Part shown: piece after piece, positions 1-8,635 of the stretch | How positions within the stretch are numbered: the stretch's first letter is position 1 | Layout of the letters: the number at the start of each line of letters is the position of its first letter | Assembly (NCBI GenBank): GCA_031549865.1 | Contig: JAVBPE010000020.1 | Coordinates: 1 to 54,145, forward strand | Source: JAVBPE01 sp031549865 | Lineage (GTDB): Bacteria > Bacillota_I > Bacilli_A > Acholeplasmatales > Anaeroplasmataceae | Length of the DNA: 54,145 nt | Direction: 5' to 3' | Position numbers and translations under genes: made by a program | The notes under the pieces: generated by a model | What the model was told of the DNA's origin: nothing | What the model saw: the letters and a program-made list of their open reading frames with translations, nothing else | Database searches by the model: none

Positions 1-9
1 TGTAATCAT
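1..9 (-). CDS. possible start of a minus-strand gene leaving the window
   Basis: On the minus strand an ATG sits at 9-7 and the frame stays open to the window edge, but only three codons are visible. An AGGA-like ribosome-binding site lies at 25-22 and a TAAAAT -10 element at 39-34, preceded by TGG. Two terminator hairpins (139-163 and 91-120) separate it from the Crp operon on the same strand, so it would be an independent unit. The product cannot be identified. Confidence 0.3.
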
Positions 10-90
10 ATTTATCACACTTCCTATGACTATATTTTACCATTTTTAGAACTACTCATAAAGAATTACTTTTCCACTATATTACTTACA

Positions 91-120
91 ATAAAAGAAA
101 AAGCCTACCTTTCGGTAGAC
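91..120 (-). terminator. second terminator downstream of the Crp operon
   Basis: Read on the minus strand, a 7-bp stem (GTCTACC with GGTAGGC, one T-G wobble) closes a GAAA loop and is followed by TTTTTCTTTT. It lies behind the first hairpin at 139-163 and looks like a tandem intrinsic terminator. On the plus strand the T-tract is poor. Confidence 0.6.
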
Positions 121-138
121 TTTGTCAACACTCTGAAA

Positions 139-163
139 AAGCATAAGAAATTTCCTTATGCTT
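139..163 (-). terminator. intrinsic terminator of the activase/Crp operon
   Basis: A perfect stem of AAGCATAAG with CTTATGCTT starts three bases after the Crp gene stop. It is flanked by A-runs on one side and T-runs on the other, so it could act in both directions. On the minus strand it is followed by TTTCAG, on the plus strand by TTTTTT. Confidence 0.75.
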
Positions 164-165
164 TT

Positions 166-807
166 TTATATACTTTTTTCTAAAAATTTTAAATCAACAA
201 TGCCATACGAATGTCCACAATTTGAAATAATATTATTTGATATTAATTTTGATATTTCTTTAGAAAGAGTAGGTCTTTCAACATTTAAATATAAAGCTAA
301 TTCACTTTTATTAAAAGGTATAGTGAAAGTTATTTGCTTATTTTTTTGATATTCCAAATATAAAAATAAGCAAATTTTCGCATTAACAGTTTTTTGATTT
401 AATATCTTTAAATGGTCATTAATAGATATAAGTTGGTCACTTATTTTACGGTATAAATTTAAATTTATTTTATTAGATTTATTAATTAATTTTAAAATGT
501 CATTATAATCTATGATTTCAACAGTAACTCTACTATCAGCAACGAAATCTGCTTTATAAATCGGAGTAGTAGAAAACATTAATGATTCGCCTATTGTATT
601 TTTTTCAGTTAACACTCTAATAATATTTTCATGTCCATCATAATAAGTGTTTTTAGCAACTACAGTTCCGTATTTAATATAAGTTAGATTATTGCATGAA
701 GTTCCTTCATTAAAAATTACTTCACCCTTTAGAAAATTTTTAGTGGTTATTTTTATATTACTTAACAATTCATCTTTATTTAAAACATCTTTAAATAAGA
801 AATCCAT
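166..807 (-). CDS. Crp/Fnr family transcriptional regulator
   Basis: This 213-residue protein has the usual Crp/Fnr length and layout: an N-terminal cyclic-nucleotide-binding-type beta barrel (about residues 15-110, with a GESLMF stretch where the phosphate-binding cassette would be), a long dimerisation helix (about 115-145), and a C-terminal winged helix (about 165-205) whose recognition-helix region is ELALYLNVERPTLSKEI. The N-terminal cysteine cluster of FNR is absent, so it is probably not an Fe-S oxygen sensor of that type. The ligand is unknown. The gene starts one base after the stop of the upstream gene (809-2083), so it is the last gene of a three-gene operon with the acyl-CoA dehydratase activase pair. 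It may control that operon in response to redox or metabolic state, but this is inference. Confidence 0.85.
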   Translation of the reverse strand: MDFLFKDVLNKDELLSNIKITTKNFLKGEVIFNEGTSCNNLTYIKYGTVVAKNTYYDGHENIIRVLTEKNTIGESLMFSTTPIYKADFVADSRVTVEIIDYNDILKLINKSNKINLNLYRKISDQLISINDHLKILNQKTVNAKICLFLYLEYQKNKQITFTIPFNKSELALYLNVERPTLSKEISKLISNNIISNCGHSYGIVDLKFLEKSI

Positions 808-808
808 A

Positions 809-2083
809 TTATAATTTTACCTTTGTTTCATTTACTATTTGTTCTTTAGCAATAGCTAACATAAGTTTAATTCTATTTTCTTGATTAACCTTAGTTGCAG
901 AAGGGTCATAATCGATTGCAACTATATTAGCCTTTGGATGAATTGATTTAATCTTTTTCATTACACCTTTACCACAAATATGATTTGGAAGACAACCAAA
1001 TGGTTGAGCACAAACAATATTACCATATCCAATTTGAACAAGTTCCATCATCTCTGCAGTAAGTAACCAGCCTTCACCCATTTTGGTACCATGATCTATT
1101 ACTCCATTTGATAATTCTTTAGTATGAGAGAATAATTGCATTGGAGTAAACTTAGTTTTTTTGATTGCTTTAATCATTATTTTTTCCCGACGAGCTAAAT
1201 AATAAATAATAAATTTGTTAATAATAACACCTTTTATTGAAGTACCATAAATTTTTCTATCATATAATCCATTATATAAACAATATAAAATAAATCCATA
1301 TAATCCCGGAACCATAACCTCAGCTCCGTAATCAACTAATAAATTTTCTAAATCATTATTTCCTAATGCAGCATATTTAATGTATATTTCTCCAACTACT
1401 CCAACTTTTGGTTTTACAATAGATAAATCAAGTTCTAACTTATCGAAATCTTGAGCTATTAAATTCAAATTTTTCTTTATAGCCTTAAAACTAACACCTT
1501 TATTATCGTCTATTTGCTTTTGTAATATTGTAATCCATTTGTCAGTTAATTCTTTAGCACTATTTTTATCTTTTTCATATGAACGTGTCTTATTATATAA
1601 ATACATTATATAATCGCCATAAGTCATTGCTGCAGACACTTTCTTAATTAAAGGATAAGTAAGTTGTAAACCACTATCTTTTTCAAGGCTAGAAGCATTT
1701 AATGATACAACAGGGATAAAACCATAGCCAGCCTTAATTAAAGCTTTTCTAAGTAAATGAATATAATTAGATGCTCTACATCCACCACCAGTTTGAGTAA
1801 TTAGTAAGACAACTTTATCTAAATCATTACGATTATTCAAATTATCAATAAATTGACCAATAACTAATAAAGCAGGATAACATGTATCATTGTGAACATA
1901 TTTTAAGCCTTCCTCAATAACCTTAGGAGAAGTATTATTCATAATTTCTACTTTATAACCGCATCCAAGCAAGGCGTTTTTGAATAAAGCAAAATGAATG
2001 TCTAACATTGAAGGAATTAAAATGGTATGAGTTTTACGCAAATCAGCTGTAAATTTTGGATAATCTGGTTCAATATCAATCAT
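809..2083 (-). CDS. 2-hydroxyacyl-CoA dehydratase-like protein, C-terminal part of a split activase-related protein
   Basis: A protein of 424 residues resembling the C-terminal third of the roughly 1,400-residue 'acyl-CoA dehydratase activase-related' proteins of anaerobic Firmicutes. It carries cysteine motifs typical of the dehydratase/DUF2229 fold: HNDTCYPA near residue 65, TGGGCRASN near 103, and QPFGCLPNHICGKG near 360. These may hold an Fe-S cluster. Its start overlaps the upstream stop in a TAATG arrangement, with its own ribosome-binding site AAGGAG, so the two genes are translationally coupled and the split looks real. Together with the upstream 969 residues it reconstitutes the usual full length. 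No dehydratase A/B subunits are visible here, so the substrate is unknown. The family is thought to act in ATP-driven electron transfer. Confidence 0.75.
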   Translation of the reverse strand: MIDIEPDYPKFTADLRKTHTILIPSMLDIHFALFKNALLGCGYKVEIMNNTSPKVIEEGLKYVHNDTCYPALLVIGQFIDNLNNRNDLDKVVLLITQTGGGCRASNYIHLLRKALIKAGYGFIPVVSLNASSLEKDSGLQLTYPLIKKVSAAMTYGDYIMYLYNKTRSYEKDKNSAKELTDKWITILQKQIDDNKGVSFKAIKKNLNLIAQDFDKLELDLSIVKPKVGVVGEIYIKYAALGNNDLENLLVDYGAEVMVPGLYGFILYCLYNGLYDRKIYGTSIKGVIINKFIIYYLARREKIMIKAIKKTKFTPMQLFSHTKELSNGVIDHGTKMGEGWLLTAEMMELVQIGYGNIVCAQPFGCLPNHICGKGVMKKIKSIHPKANIVAIDYDPSATKVNQENRIKLMLAIAKEQIVNETKVKL

Positions 2084-4992
2084 TATTTATTCTCCTTTTG
2101 TTGTTTTAAAGCAGCAAATAAACTACGTAGTCTTATTTTTACTGCTCCTAAATTTGTTATTTCATCTATTTTAATTTGAGTGTAAATTTTATTATAATCT
2201 TCTAATATTTTTTTAGTTTCATCAGAGGTTACAGCATCAAGTCCACAACCAAATGAAACTAATTGAATTAAATTCATATCAGATTCATTACAAATATATC
2301 TAGCTGCGCTATAAAGGCGAGCATGATAAGTCCATTGATTTAAAACATTAACTCTAAATTTAGGGACAAGGTGAGAAATAGATTCCTCACTTATAATAGC
2401 TGTATCAAAAGAAGAGATTAGTTTGTCAATACCATGATTAATTTGTGGATCTAGGTGATATGGTCTTCCAGCTAAAACAATTATTTCCTTATCATGTATA
2501 CGAGCTTCAGTTATAATCTCAGAAGCTTTTTGTCTAATATTAGCTAAGAAATCATCATAAGCTTTATAAGCTTTAAAAGCAGCAATTTTTATTTCTTTTT
2601 CACTTATTTTAGAGAAATATTTTTTTAGAATTAAAGGCATTTTTTTTATAAATATTTTTTCATTGTGAACACCAATAAAATCAGATATAAATGTCACATT
2701 TTCTAATGACTTAACATTATTTTCTAATGTTTCAGGATAATATGCAACAACTGGGCAATTAAAATGATTGTCTCCTTTATGTTCATCAATATTATAACTC
2801 ATACACGGATAAAATATTGTTTTAATATCTTCATGCATTAACTGTTCAATATGTCCATGCAAAAGTTTTGCAGGATAACAAATAGTATCTGATGGAATTG
2901 AATGCTGACCTAATGTGTACGTTTTAGAGTTTGAAAAACCACTATTAATGACTTTAAAACCCAGTTCAGTAAAGAATGTATGCCAAAATGGTAACATTTC
3001 ATACATATTTAATCCTAAAGGAATTCCAATAGTACCACGAGGACCATCAAGAGGTTCAAATGACATTAAAAGTTTTCTTGTATAATCATAAATATTTAAA
3101 TCAATGTTACTACTTTTTTTACTTACTGGTCTTTCACAACGATTTCCACTGATAAATTTATTATTATTACCAAAAGTATTAATAGTTAAGGAACAATTAT
3201 TGGCGCAAATACCACATTTTATGTTCTTTACGTCGTGAGTAAAATTAAGAAGTTCTTCTAATTTAATAGTTGTTGAAGAATCTAGTTTTAAACCCTTAGC
3301 ATGAAGCGCAGCTCCATAAGCCCCCATTAAACCAGAAATGTTTGGACATACTACATTTAAATTTAATTCACGTTCAAAGGCCCTTAATACGGCTTCATTA
3401 TGGAATGTTCCACCTTGAACAACAATATGTTTTCCAAGTTGTTCAACATTTGTAGCACGAATTACTTTATATAAGGCATTTTTTACGACACTAATCGATA
3501 AACCAGCTGAAATGTTGTCAATAGTAGCCCCATCTTTTTGAGCTTGTTTAATGGATGAATTCATGAATACTGTGCATCTTGAACCTAAGTCTACAGGCTT
3601 TTTGGCCATTAATCCAACTTTAGCAAATTCTTCAATACTATAACCTAAGGCATTTGCAAATGTTTGTAAAAATGATCCACAACCAGATGAACAAGCTTCA
3701 TTTAAAAAGATATTAGATATAACACCATTTTCAATTTTAAAGCATTTAATATCTTGTCCACCGATATCTATTATAAAATCTACATCATTCATGAATTTTT
3801 TGGCTGCACTAAAGTGCGCCATAGTTTCAACTAGGCCACTATCTAAGTTAAATGCATTTTTGGCAAGCTCTTCACCATATCCCGTAGAAGCAGAGCCTTT
3901 TATATTTAAATAAGGATAATTCTTATAAAGGTCAGTTAAAACTTCTTTGATAACTAAAACAGGATTTCCCTTATTTGGTAAATATTTAGAAAATCTAATA
4001 TTTTCATCCTCATCTATTAAAACAATTTTTAATGTTGTTGACCCTGAGTCAATACCCATATATAAATTTTTTGTGTAATCATCAAGTGGTAATTCCATAA
4101 CATTTGCTTTTTGATGGCGATTTCTAAAGTCTTTTAATTCTTCTTCATCTTTAAATAAAGGAGTATTAAAAGCATAGGCAGAAGAATTAGTGTGTTGTTC
4201 AAGTTTTATCTTTAAATCTTCAATACTTAAAGTACTATTAGCCGCAAAAGCTGCTCCAATCGCAACATAATACAATGAGTTAGGCGGGCAAATTCCTTCT
4301 AAATTTAATGCTTCATTAAAACTTGTTTGTAATTCAGATAAGAATGTTAGTGGTCCACCTAAATAAGCTACACTTCCTGTTATTTCTCTTCCTTGAGCTA
4401 GTCCACCAATAGTTTGATTTACAACAGCTCTTAAAATTGAAGCTGCAATATCTGATTTTGAAGCACCTTGGTTTAATAAAGGCTGAATATCCGTTTTAGC
4501 AAATACACCGCAACGTGAAGCAATACTATATAGTTTTTGATGACCTTTTGCTATACCATTTATTTCAGTTATACCTACATCAAGTAAAGTCGCCATTTGA
4601 TCGATAAAAGCACCTGTACCACCAGCACATGATCCATTCATTCTTACTTCCATTCCGTCAGTTAAAAAAAGGATTTTTGCATCTTCCCCACCAAGTTCAA
4701 TAATGCAATCAGTCCCCGGAATAAGCTTATTAGCTGCAATTCTTGTTGCATAAACTTCTTGTACGAAATCAATATTAATATCATTAGCTATTCCCATTCC
4801 AGCAGAACCAGAAATCGCAACAGTGACATTTCCATCGATTATCTTATTTTCTATCAAGTTATCTATCGTTTGTATTAAGTTATCTTTTATATGTGAGTAA
4901 TGACGTTTATAGTCATTAAAAATTATTTCTTCTTTATCATTAAGAACAACACATTTAATTGTAGTTGAACCTATATCTAATCCAATTTTCAT
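2083..4992 (-). CDS. acyl-CoA dehydratase activase-related protein (two BadF/BadG/BcrA/BcrD ATPase domains plus DUF2229-like part)
   Basis: The protein has two ASKHA-type ATPase domains: residues about 1-255 (nucleotide loop DIGSTTIK, then GGEDAK) and about 310-560 (GIDSGSTTLK, then GGQDIK). Each keeps two cysteines at the places where HgdC-type activators bind a 4Fe-4S cluster: SCAGGTG near 120 and SRCGVF near 158, then EACSSGCGSF near 432 and SRCTVF near 472. A cysteine cluster CGICANNC near 592 and a DUF2229-like region follow. HgdC-type activators hydrolyse ATP to drive electrons into 2-hydroxyacyl-CoA dehydratases; the role of this long form is not settled. I chose the ATG at 4992, preceded by AAGGAGG. 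An upstream in-frame ATG at 5055 overlaps the -35 element and has no ribosome-binding site. Gives 969 residues. First gene of the operon. Confidence 0.85.
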   Translation of the reverse strand: MKIGLDIGSTTIKCVVLNDKEEIIFNDYKRHYSHIKDNLIQTIDNLIENKIIDGNVTVAISGSAGMGIANDINIDFVQEVYATRIAANKLIPGTDCIIELGGEDAKILFLTDGMEVRMNGSCAGGTGAFIDQMATLLDVGITEINGIAKGHQKLYSIASRCGVFAKTDIQPLLNQGASKSDIAASILRAVVNQTIGGLAQGREITGSVAYLGGPLTFLSELQTSFNEALNLEGICPPNSLYYVAIGAAFAANSTLSIEDLKIKLEQHTNSSAYAFNTPLFKDEEELKDFRNRHQKANVMELPLDDYTKNLYMGIDSGSTTLKIVLIDEDENIRFSKYLPNKGNPVLVIKEVLTDLYKNYPYLNIKGSASTGYGEELAKNAFNLDSGLVETMAHFSAAKKFMNDVDFIIDIGGQDIKCFKIENGVISNIFLNEACSSGCGSFLQTFANALGYSIEEFAKVGLMAKKPVDLGSRCTVFMNSSIKQAQKDGATIDNISAGLSISVVKNALYKVIRATNVEQLGKHIVVQGGTFHNEAVLRAFERELNLNVVCPNISGLMGAYGAALHAKGLKLDSSTTIKLEELLNFTHDVKNIKCGICANNCSLTINTFGNNNKFISGNRCERPVSKKSSNIDLNIYDYTRKLLMSFEPLDGPRGTIGIPLGLNMYEMLPFWHTFFTELGFKVINSGFSNSKTYTLGQHSIPSDTICYPAKLLHGHIEQLMHEDIKTIFYPCMSYNIDEHKGDNHFNCPVVAYYPETLENNVKSLENVTFISDFIGVHNEKIFIKKMPLILKKYFSKISEKEIKIAAFKAYKAYDDFLANIRQKASEIITEARIHDKEIIVLAGRPYHLDPQINHGIDKLISSFDTAIISEESISHLVPKFRVNVLNQWTYHARLYSAARYICNESDMNLIQLVSFGCGLDAVTSDETKKILEDYNKIYTQIKIDEITNLGAVKIRLRSLFAALKQQKENK

Positions 4993-5026
4993 AAAGTACC
5001 TCCTTGAAAAAAAACTAGTCCAAATA

Positions 5027-5055
5027 ATTATATTATTTAAAATGTTAAAAGTCAA
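5027..5055 (-). promoter_or_regulatory. sigma-A type promoter of the activase operon
   Basis: On the minus strand TTGACT (5055-5050), a 17-base spacer and TATAAT (5032-5027). The predicted transcript starts near 5020, which supports the ATG at 4992 as the start codon. Confidence 0.75.
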
Positions 5056-5175
5056 TTTAAAAAGTGTTATTTAAATTACACATTTTCCCATAATCAAGAC
5101 TTTTTTTAAAAAACAAAAATTAATTTACTTTTACTTGAAAAAAATGTGAAAATAAAGATAATCGTAAAATAATTG

Positions 5176-5204
5176 TTGTAAGAATTAATAAATTAAGGTA
5201 TAAT
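5176..5204 (+). promoter_or_regulatory. promoter of the GLUG lipoprotein gene
   Basis: TTGTAA at 5176-5181, 17-base spacer, TATAAT at 5199-5204. A GGAGG ribosome-binding site follows at 5227-5231, before the ATG at 5244. Confidence 0.6.
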
Positions 5205-5243
5205 AACTCTTGATAATATTAAAACTGGAGGCATTATTTTTTT

Positions 5244-6773
5244 ATGCATAAATTATATAAATTTTTAACAGTGATTTTTTCACTAATATTAGTAACATCA
5301 CTAGCATCATGTTCAAGTAAACCATCGGGAAGCATTGTTGAAGTAGTTGAAATGCGCGATTCTATAAAAATAACAGTACTATTTCAAGATGAAAATAGTA
5401 AGGTGAATTCAGGTTCTTTATATGCGACAATAGTTAAAGCTGAAGATGAAACTCAAGTAGGTATGCAAAACTTTGATGCTAAAGTTATCGATAAGAATCA
5501 AGAAAAAACTTTTACAGGGTTATCAAAATTAACGGACTATATTGTTTATTTATATGCTTCATATGATGGAAAAAAACATCAATTAGATACAGTTGAATGT
5601 TCAACTACTAATAGAGGTATAGCTGATGAACCAATTGAAGTAACAACTTTCGATGAATTCGTATCAATCAAAAAAGATGAAAGTGCGTATTATGTTTTAA
5701 AAAATGATATTGATGCTGAAGGACAAACTTTAGCCCCATTATTTACATCAAGCGTTCCATTCAAAGGATCCCTTAATGGAAATGGTTATACAGTATCTAA
5801 TTTTAAAATAACTTCAAGTTCACAATACCAAGGTGTATTTGGAGCTTTAGCTCAAGGATCAAAAGTAGAAAATATAAATTTTAATGACATTGAGATAACT
5901 TCAAGTAGAGCTTCTGATACTTTCATTGGTGCTATTGCAGGATTAAACAATGGAACAATTAATAATGTTAAGTTAGATAATATTAAAATAACAGCTTCAA
6001 GTGTTGGAACTGGTATTCAATATATTGGGGGAGTAGTTGGTAAAAATGATAATTATTCAACAATTACTAATACTCATGCGACAAATGTTAAAATAATTGC
6101 TAATACAAGAAATAGAGGAATTGTTGGTGGATTCATTGGTGAAAATAGTGAAGCTACTAAATATTCTGCTCGTCAAGTTGTAAATACAAATAGTGTTATT
6201 GCAGATATTACTGTAAATCAAAATAATACAAATACAGCCACAGATAAACTATTAATTGAAAACACTGTTGGTGGATTTGTAGGATTAGCAAAAGCGTCAA
6301 TTACAAATTGCTATGCTGATTCAACAATTACTGTTACGTCTAAAAAAGAAACTAAATTAAATAAGACTTATTTTGCACGTATTGGTGGATTTGCTGGAAC
6401 ATTAAATGCTGCTTCTGGAATATCAAATTGTGCTGTGAAAACAAATATTAATTATACTTCAACAGATATTTATGAATATGAAGTTGGAGGAATTATTGGT
6501 TATGTTGGATATGAAGCGGTTGTAAAAGATTGTGTTATTTTAGCTCAAAATTCATCAATTACAATTTCTGATATATCTGATGAAATAGATAGAATTACAT
6601 ATGCAGATATGACTATTGCTTTATTCAATTGTCCAGAAGCTAATATTAGCAATGTTGGAGTAACTACAAATATGGATATTACAATAAATGAAATATTAGT
6701 TCCATCAACAAATGATATTATTACAAATTTTGATTCATATTCAGAATTTGTCCAAAAGTTTATTTTAGAATAG
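5244..6773 (+). CDS. surface lipoprotein with GLUG-type repeats
   Basis: The 509-residue protein starts with a signal peptide and a lipobox (SLASC, cysteine at about residue 23), so it should be lipid-anchored on the outside of the membrane. Residues about 30-125 form a beta-rich region with a possible fibronectin-like fold. From about 150 to 450 the protein contains repeats of the GLUG type, seen as IGGVVGKN, VGGFIGEN, VGGFVGLA and IGGFAGTL, each followed by an I-x-N-C/V-x stretch, typical of right-handed beta-helix surface proteins. Such proteins often act in adhesion or polysaccharide binding, but nothing here defines a ligand. It is a single-gene unit with its own promoter and terminator, divergent from the activase operon. 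Confidence 0.8.
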   Translation: MHKLYKFLTVIFSLILVTSLASCSSKPSGSIVEVVEMRDSIKITVLFQDENSKVNSGSLYATIVKAEDETQVGMQNFDAKVIDKNQEKTFTGLSKLTDYIVYLYASYDGKKHQLDTVECSTTNRGIADEPIEVTTFDEFVSIKKDESAYYVLKNDIDAEGQTLAPLFTSSVPFKGSLNGNGYTVSNFKITSSSQYQGVFGALAQGSKVENINFNDIEITSSRASDTFIGAIAGLNNGTINNVKLDNIKITASSVGTGIQYIGGVVGKNDNYSTITNTHATNVKIIANTRNRGIVGGFIGENSEATKYSARQVVNTNSVIADITVNQNNTNTATDKLLIENTVGGFVGLAKASITNCYADSTITVTSKKETKLNKTYFARIGGFAGTLNAASGISNCAVKTNINYTSTDIYEYEVGGIIGYVGYEAVVKDCVILAQNSSITISDISDEIDRITYADMTIALFNCPEANISNVGVTTNMDITINEILVPSTNDIITNFDSYSEFVQKFILE

Positions 6774-6780
6774 TTATTTT

Positions 6781-6811
6781 AAAAATGAATTCATTTTGAA
6801 TTCATTTTTTT
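6781..6811 (+). terminator. terminator after the GLUG lipoprotein gene
   Basis: Stem AAAATGAATTC with GAATTCATTTT, loop ATTTT, followed by a T-run; it begins seven bases after the stop codon. Confidence 0.8.
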
Positions 6812-6861
6812 ATTATCATACTGAAATATATCTTAATTCAAAGATATTACAATGATTTTTA

Positions 6862-6890
6862 TTGTATTTTTTCACCTCTTTCGTTATAAT
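6862..6890 (+). promoter_or_regulatory. promoter of the cysS operon
   Basis: TTGTAT at 6862-6867, 17-base spacer, TATAAT at 6885-6890. A second TATAAT lies at 6894-6899. The leader is only about 15-20 bases, so there is no room for a T-box. Confidence 0.6.
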
Positions 6891-6913
6891 ATATATAATG
6901 TAGAGGTGTAATT

Positions 6914-8239
6914 ATGAGCTTAATGATATATAATGGATTAACTAATAAAATAGAAGAATTCATTCCACATAAAGATAATGTAGTGAATATGTATGTTTGC
7001 GGACCAACGGTATATAACTATATACATATTGGAAACGCGCGCCCAGTAATTTTTTATGACATGATGAAAAATTATTTAGAATTTTTAGGATATAAAGTTA
7101 ATTATGCATCAAATATAACTGATGTTGATGATCGAATTATAAATAAAGCTTTTGAAGAAAAAATAACGGAAGCTGAAATTACAAAAAAATATGAAGAACA
7201 ATTTTTTAAGGATACACAAAAAGTTGGCTCAAATAAACCAGACTTTATCCCACATGCAACTGAATATATTGATGATATGTTAAATTTTATTGGGGAACTT
7301 GAAAATAAAGGTTATGCATATAGTGTTGATGGAGACTTATATTTTAGAATTCATAAAATAAAAGACTATGGTATATTATCTAATCAAGTTCAAGAAGATT
7401 TAAATCAAGGTGTTAGAATTAAGGTTTTAGATAAAAAAGAAAACCCATTAGATTTTACTTTATGGAAAAGTACTACTAAGGGATTAAAATGGGATTCGAA
7501 ATATGGGGCAGGACGTCCAGGATGGCATACTGAGTGTGTTGTAATGAATCACAAAATATTTGGTGATCAAATTGATATTCATGGTGGAGGAATGGATTTG
7601 AAGTTCCCACATCATGAGAACGAAATAGCTCAAGCAAAAGCTATGTATAATCATAATTTAGCTAAATACTGGGTCCATGTTGGAAGATTAGATTTAGATA
7701 GTGAAAAGATGTCAAAATCCCTTGGGAACGTTATTTTAGTGAAGGATTTAACAGAAGATGAAGCTATTATAATAAGAATGATTATTATATTTTCGCCTTA
7801 TAGAAGCAATATTAATTACTCAGTAGATTTATTTAATCAATATAAAAAAGAATATGAAAAATATCGTCGTATATATCTATCAAGTATTAGAGAATTACAA
7901 TATATGAATAATTTAAATCAAGAATTAGACATTGAATTTATTGATAAGTTTATTGAATTTATGAATCAAGATTTTAATGTCCAAAATGTTATGACATTAA
8001 TTAATGATAATATTAAAATAATGAATCAAGCTTTAAGAAATAAAGAATATGATTTATTGTCATCAAAATTAAATGCATTTAAAAAAATAATGGATATCTT
8101 CGGTTTAAATTTGAAAGTTGAGCTTTTAAATCAAGAAGACTTAACTATTTATAAAAATTGGATGAATGCTAGAAATAACAAAGATTTTACTTTAGCAGAT
8201 TCTTATAGAATTGATTTAGCAAATAGGGACCTAATATAA
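6914..8239 (+). CDS. cysS: cysteinyl-tRNA synthetase
   Basis: Class I aminoacyl-tRNA synthetase that charges tRNA-Cys with cysteine. The N-terminal CGPTVYNYIHIGNARP contains the HIGH-type motif and the first zinc cysteine. The KMSKSLGN motif lies near residue 262. GWHTECVVM and FPHHENEIAQ supply further zinc ligands and the conserved catalytic core. The protein has 441 residues, slightly shorter than the usual 460-470. The C-terminus stops after LANRDLI, just where family members normally add a short tail. The start ATG follows GAGGTG. mrnC begins one base after the stop, as in Bacillus. Confidence 0.97.
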   Translation: MSLMIYNGLTNKIEEFIPHKDNVVNMYVCGPTVYNYIHIGNARPVIFYDMMKNYLEFLGYKVNYASNITDVDDRIINKAFEEKITEAEITKKYEEQFFKDTQKVGSNKPDFIPHATEYIDDMLNFIGELENKGYAYSVDGDLYFRIHKIKDYGILSNQVQEDLNQGVRIKVLDKKENPLDFTLWKSTTKGLKWDSKYGAGRPGWHTECVVMNHKIFGDQIDIHGGGMDLKFPHHENEIAQAKAMYNHNLAKYWVHVGRLDLDSEKMSKSLGNVILVKDLTEDEAIIIRMIIIFSPYRSNINYSVDLFNQYKKEYEKYRRIYLSSIRELQYMNNLNQELDIEFIDKFIEFMNQDFNVQNVMTLINDNIKIMNQALRNKEYDLLSSKLNAFKKIMDIFGLNLKVELLNQEDLTIYKNWMNARNNKDFTLADSYRIDLANRDLI

Positions 8240-8240
8240 G

Positions 8241-8624
8241 ATGGATAATCCAAAAGTATTAAATGGATTAACACTTGCCTATTTAGGAGATGCGGTTTTC
8301 GAATTAGAAATTAGAAAACATATGATAAATATAGGCTATACTAAAGTAAATAATTTACATAAAAATTCAATTAAATATACAAATGCCTTAGCTCAAGCTA
8401 ATATTATGAGGCATTTGGTGAATAATAATTTATTGACTGAAGAAGAAGTATTGGTTTATAAAAGAGGAAGAAATTCTAAAGTTAATTTAACGAGAAAAAA
8501 TATTGAATTAAGTGATTACCTTGATGCCACTGGCTTTGAATCTCTAATTGGATATTTATATTTATTGAATCAAAATGAAAGAATAAACGATTTTACAAAT
8601 TTAGCAATTAAACTAGCAGAATAG
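8241..8624 (+). CDS. mrnC: Mini-ribonuclease III
   Basis: A 127-residue protein consisting of an RNase III catalytic domain without the double-stranded-RNA-binding domain, the Mini-III form that trims 23S rRNA precursor ends in Firmicutes. LAYLGDAVFE near residue 14 is the RNase III signature, with the catalytic aspartate. The basic stretch YKRGRNSK near 72 and the conserved end ESLIGYLYLL also fit. The position directly after cysS, separated by one base, is the conserved Bacillus arrangement. There is only a weak ribosome-binding site (AGGG, 12 bases upstream), so translation may depend on coupling to cysS. Confidence 0.93.
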   Translation: MDNPKVLNGLTLAYLGDAVFELEIRKHMINIGYTKVNNLHKNSIKYTNALAQANIMRHLVNNNLLTEEEVLVYKRGRNSKVNLTRKNIELSDYLDATGFESLIGYLYLLNQNERINDFTNLAIKLAE

Positions 8625-8635
8625 AGGTGTTTAAC

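Noticed and set aside
2083..2085. Frameshift or pseudogene explanation for the activase split
   Set aside because: The stop and start overlap cleanly as TAATG, an AAGGAG site precedes the second gene, and all cysteine motifs are intact on both sides.
6820..6913. T-box riboswitch in front of cysS
   Set aside because: The predicted transcript leader is only 15-20 bases and the T-box core sequence is absent.
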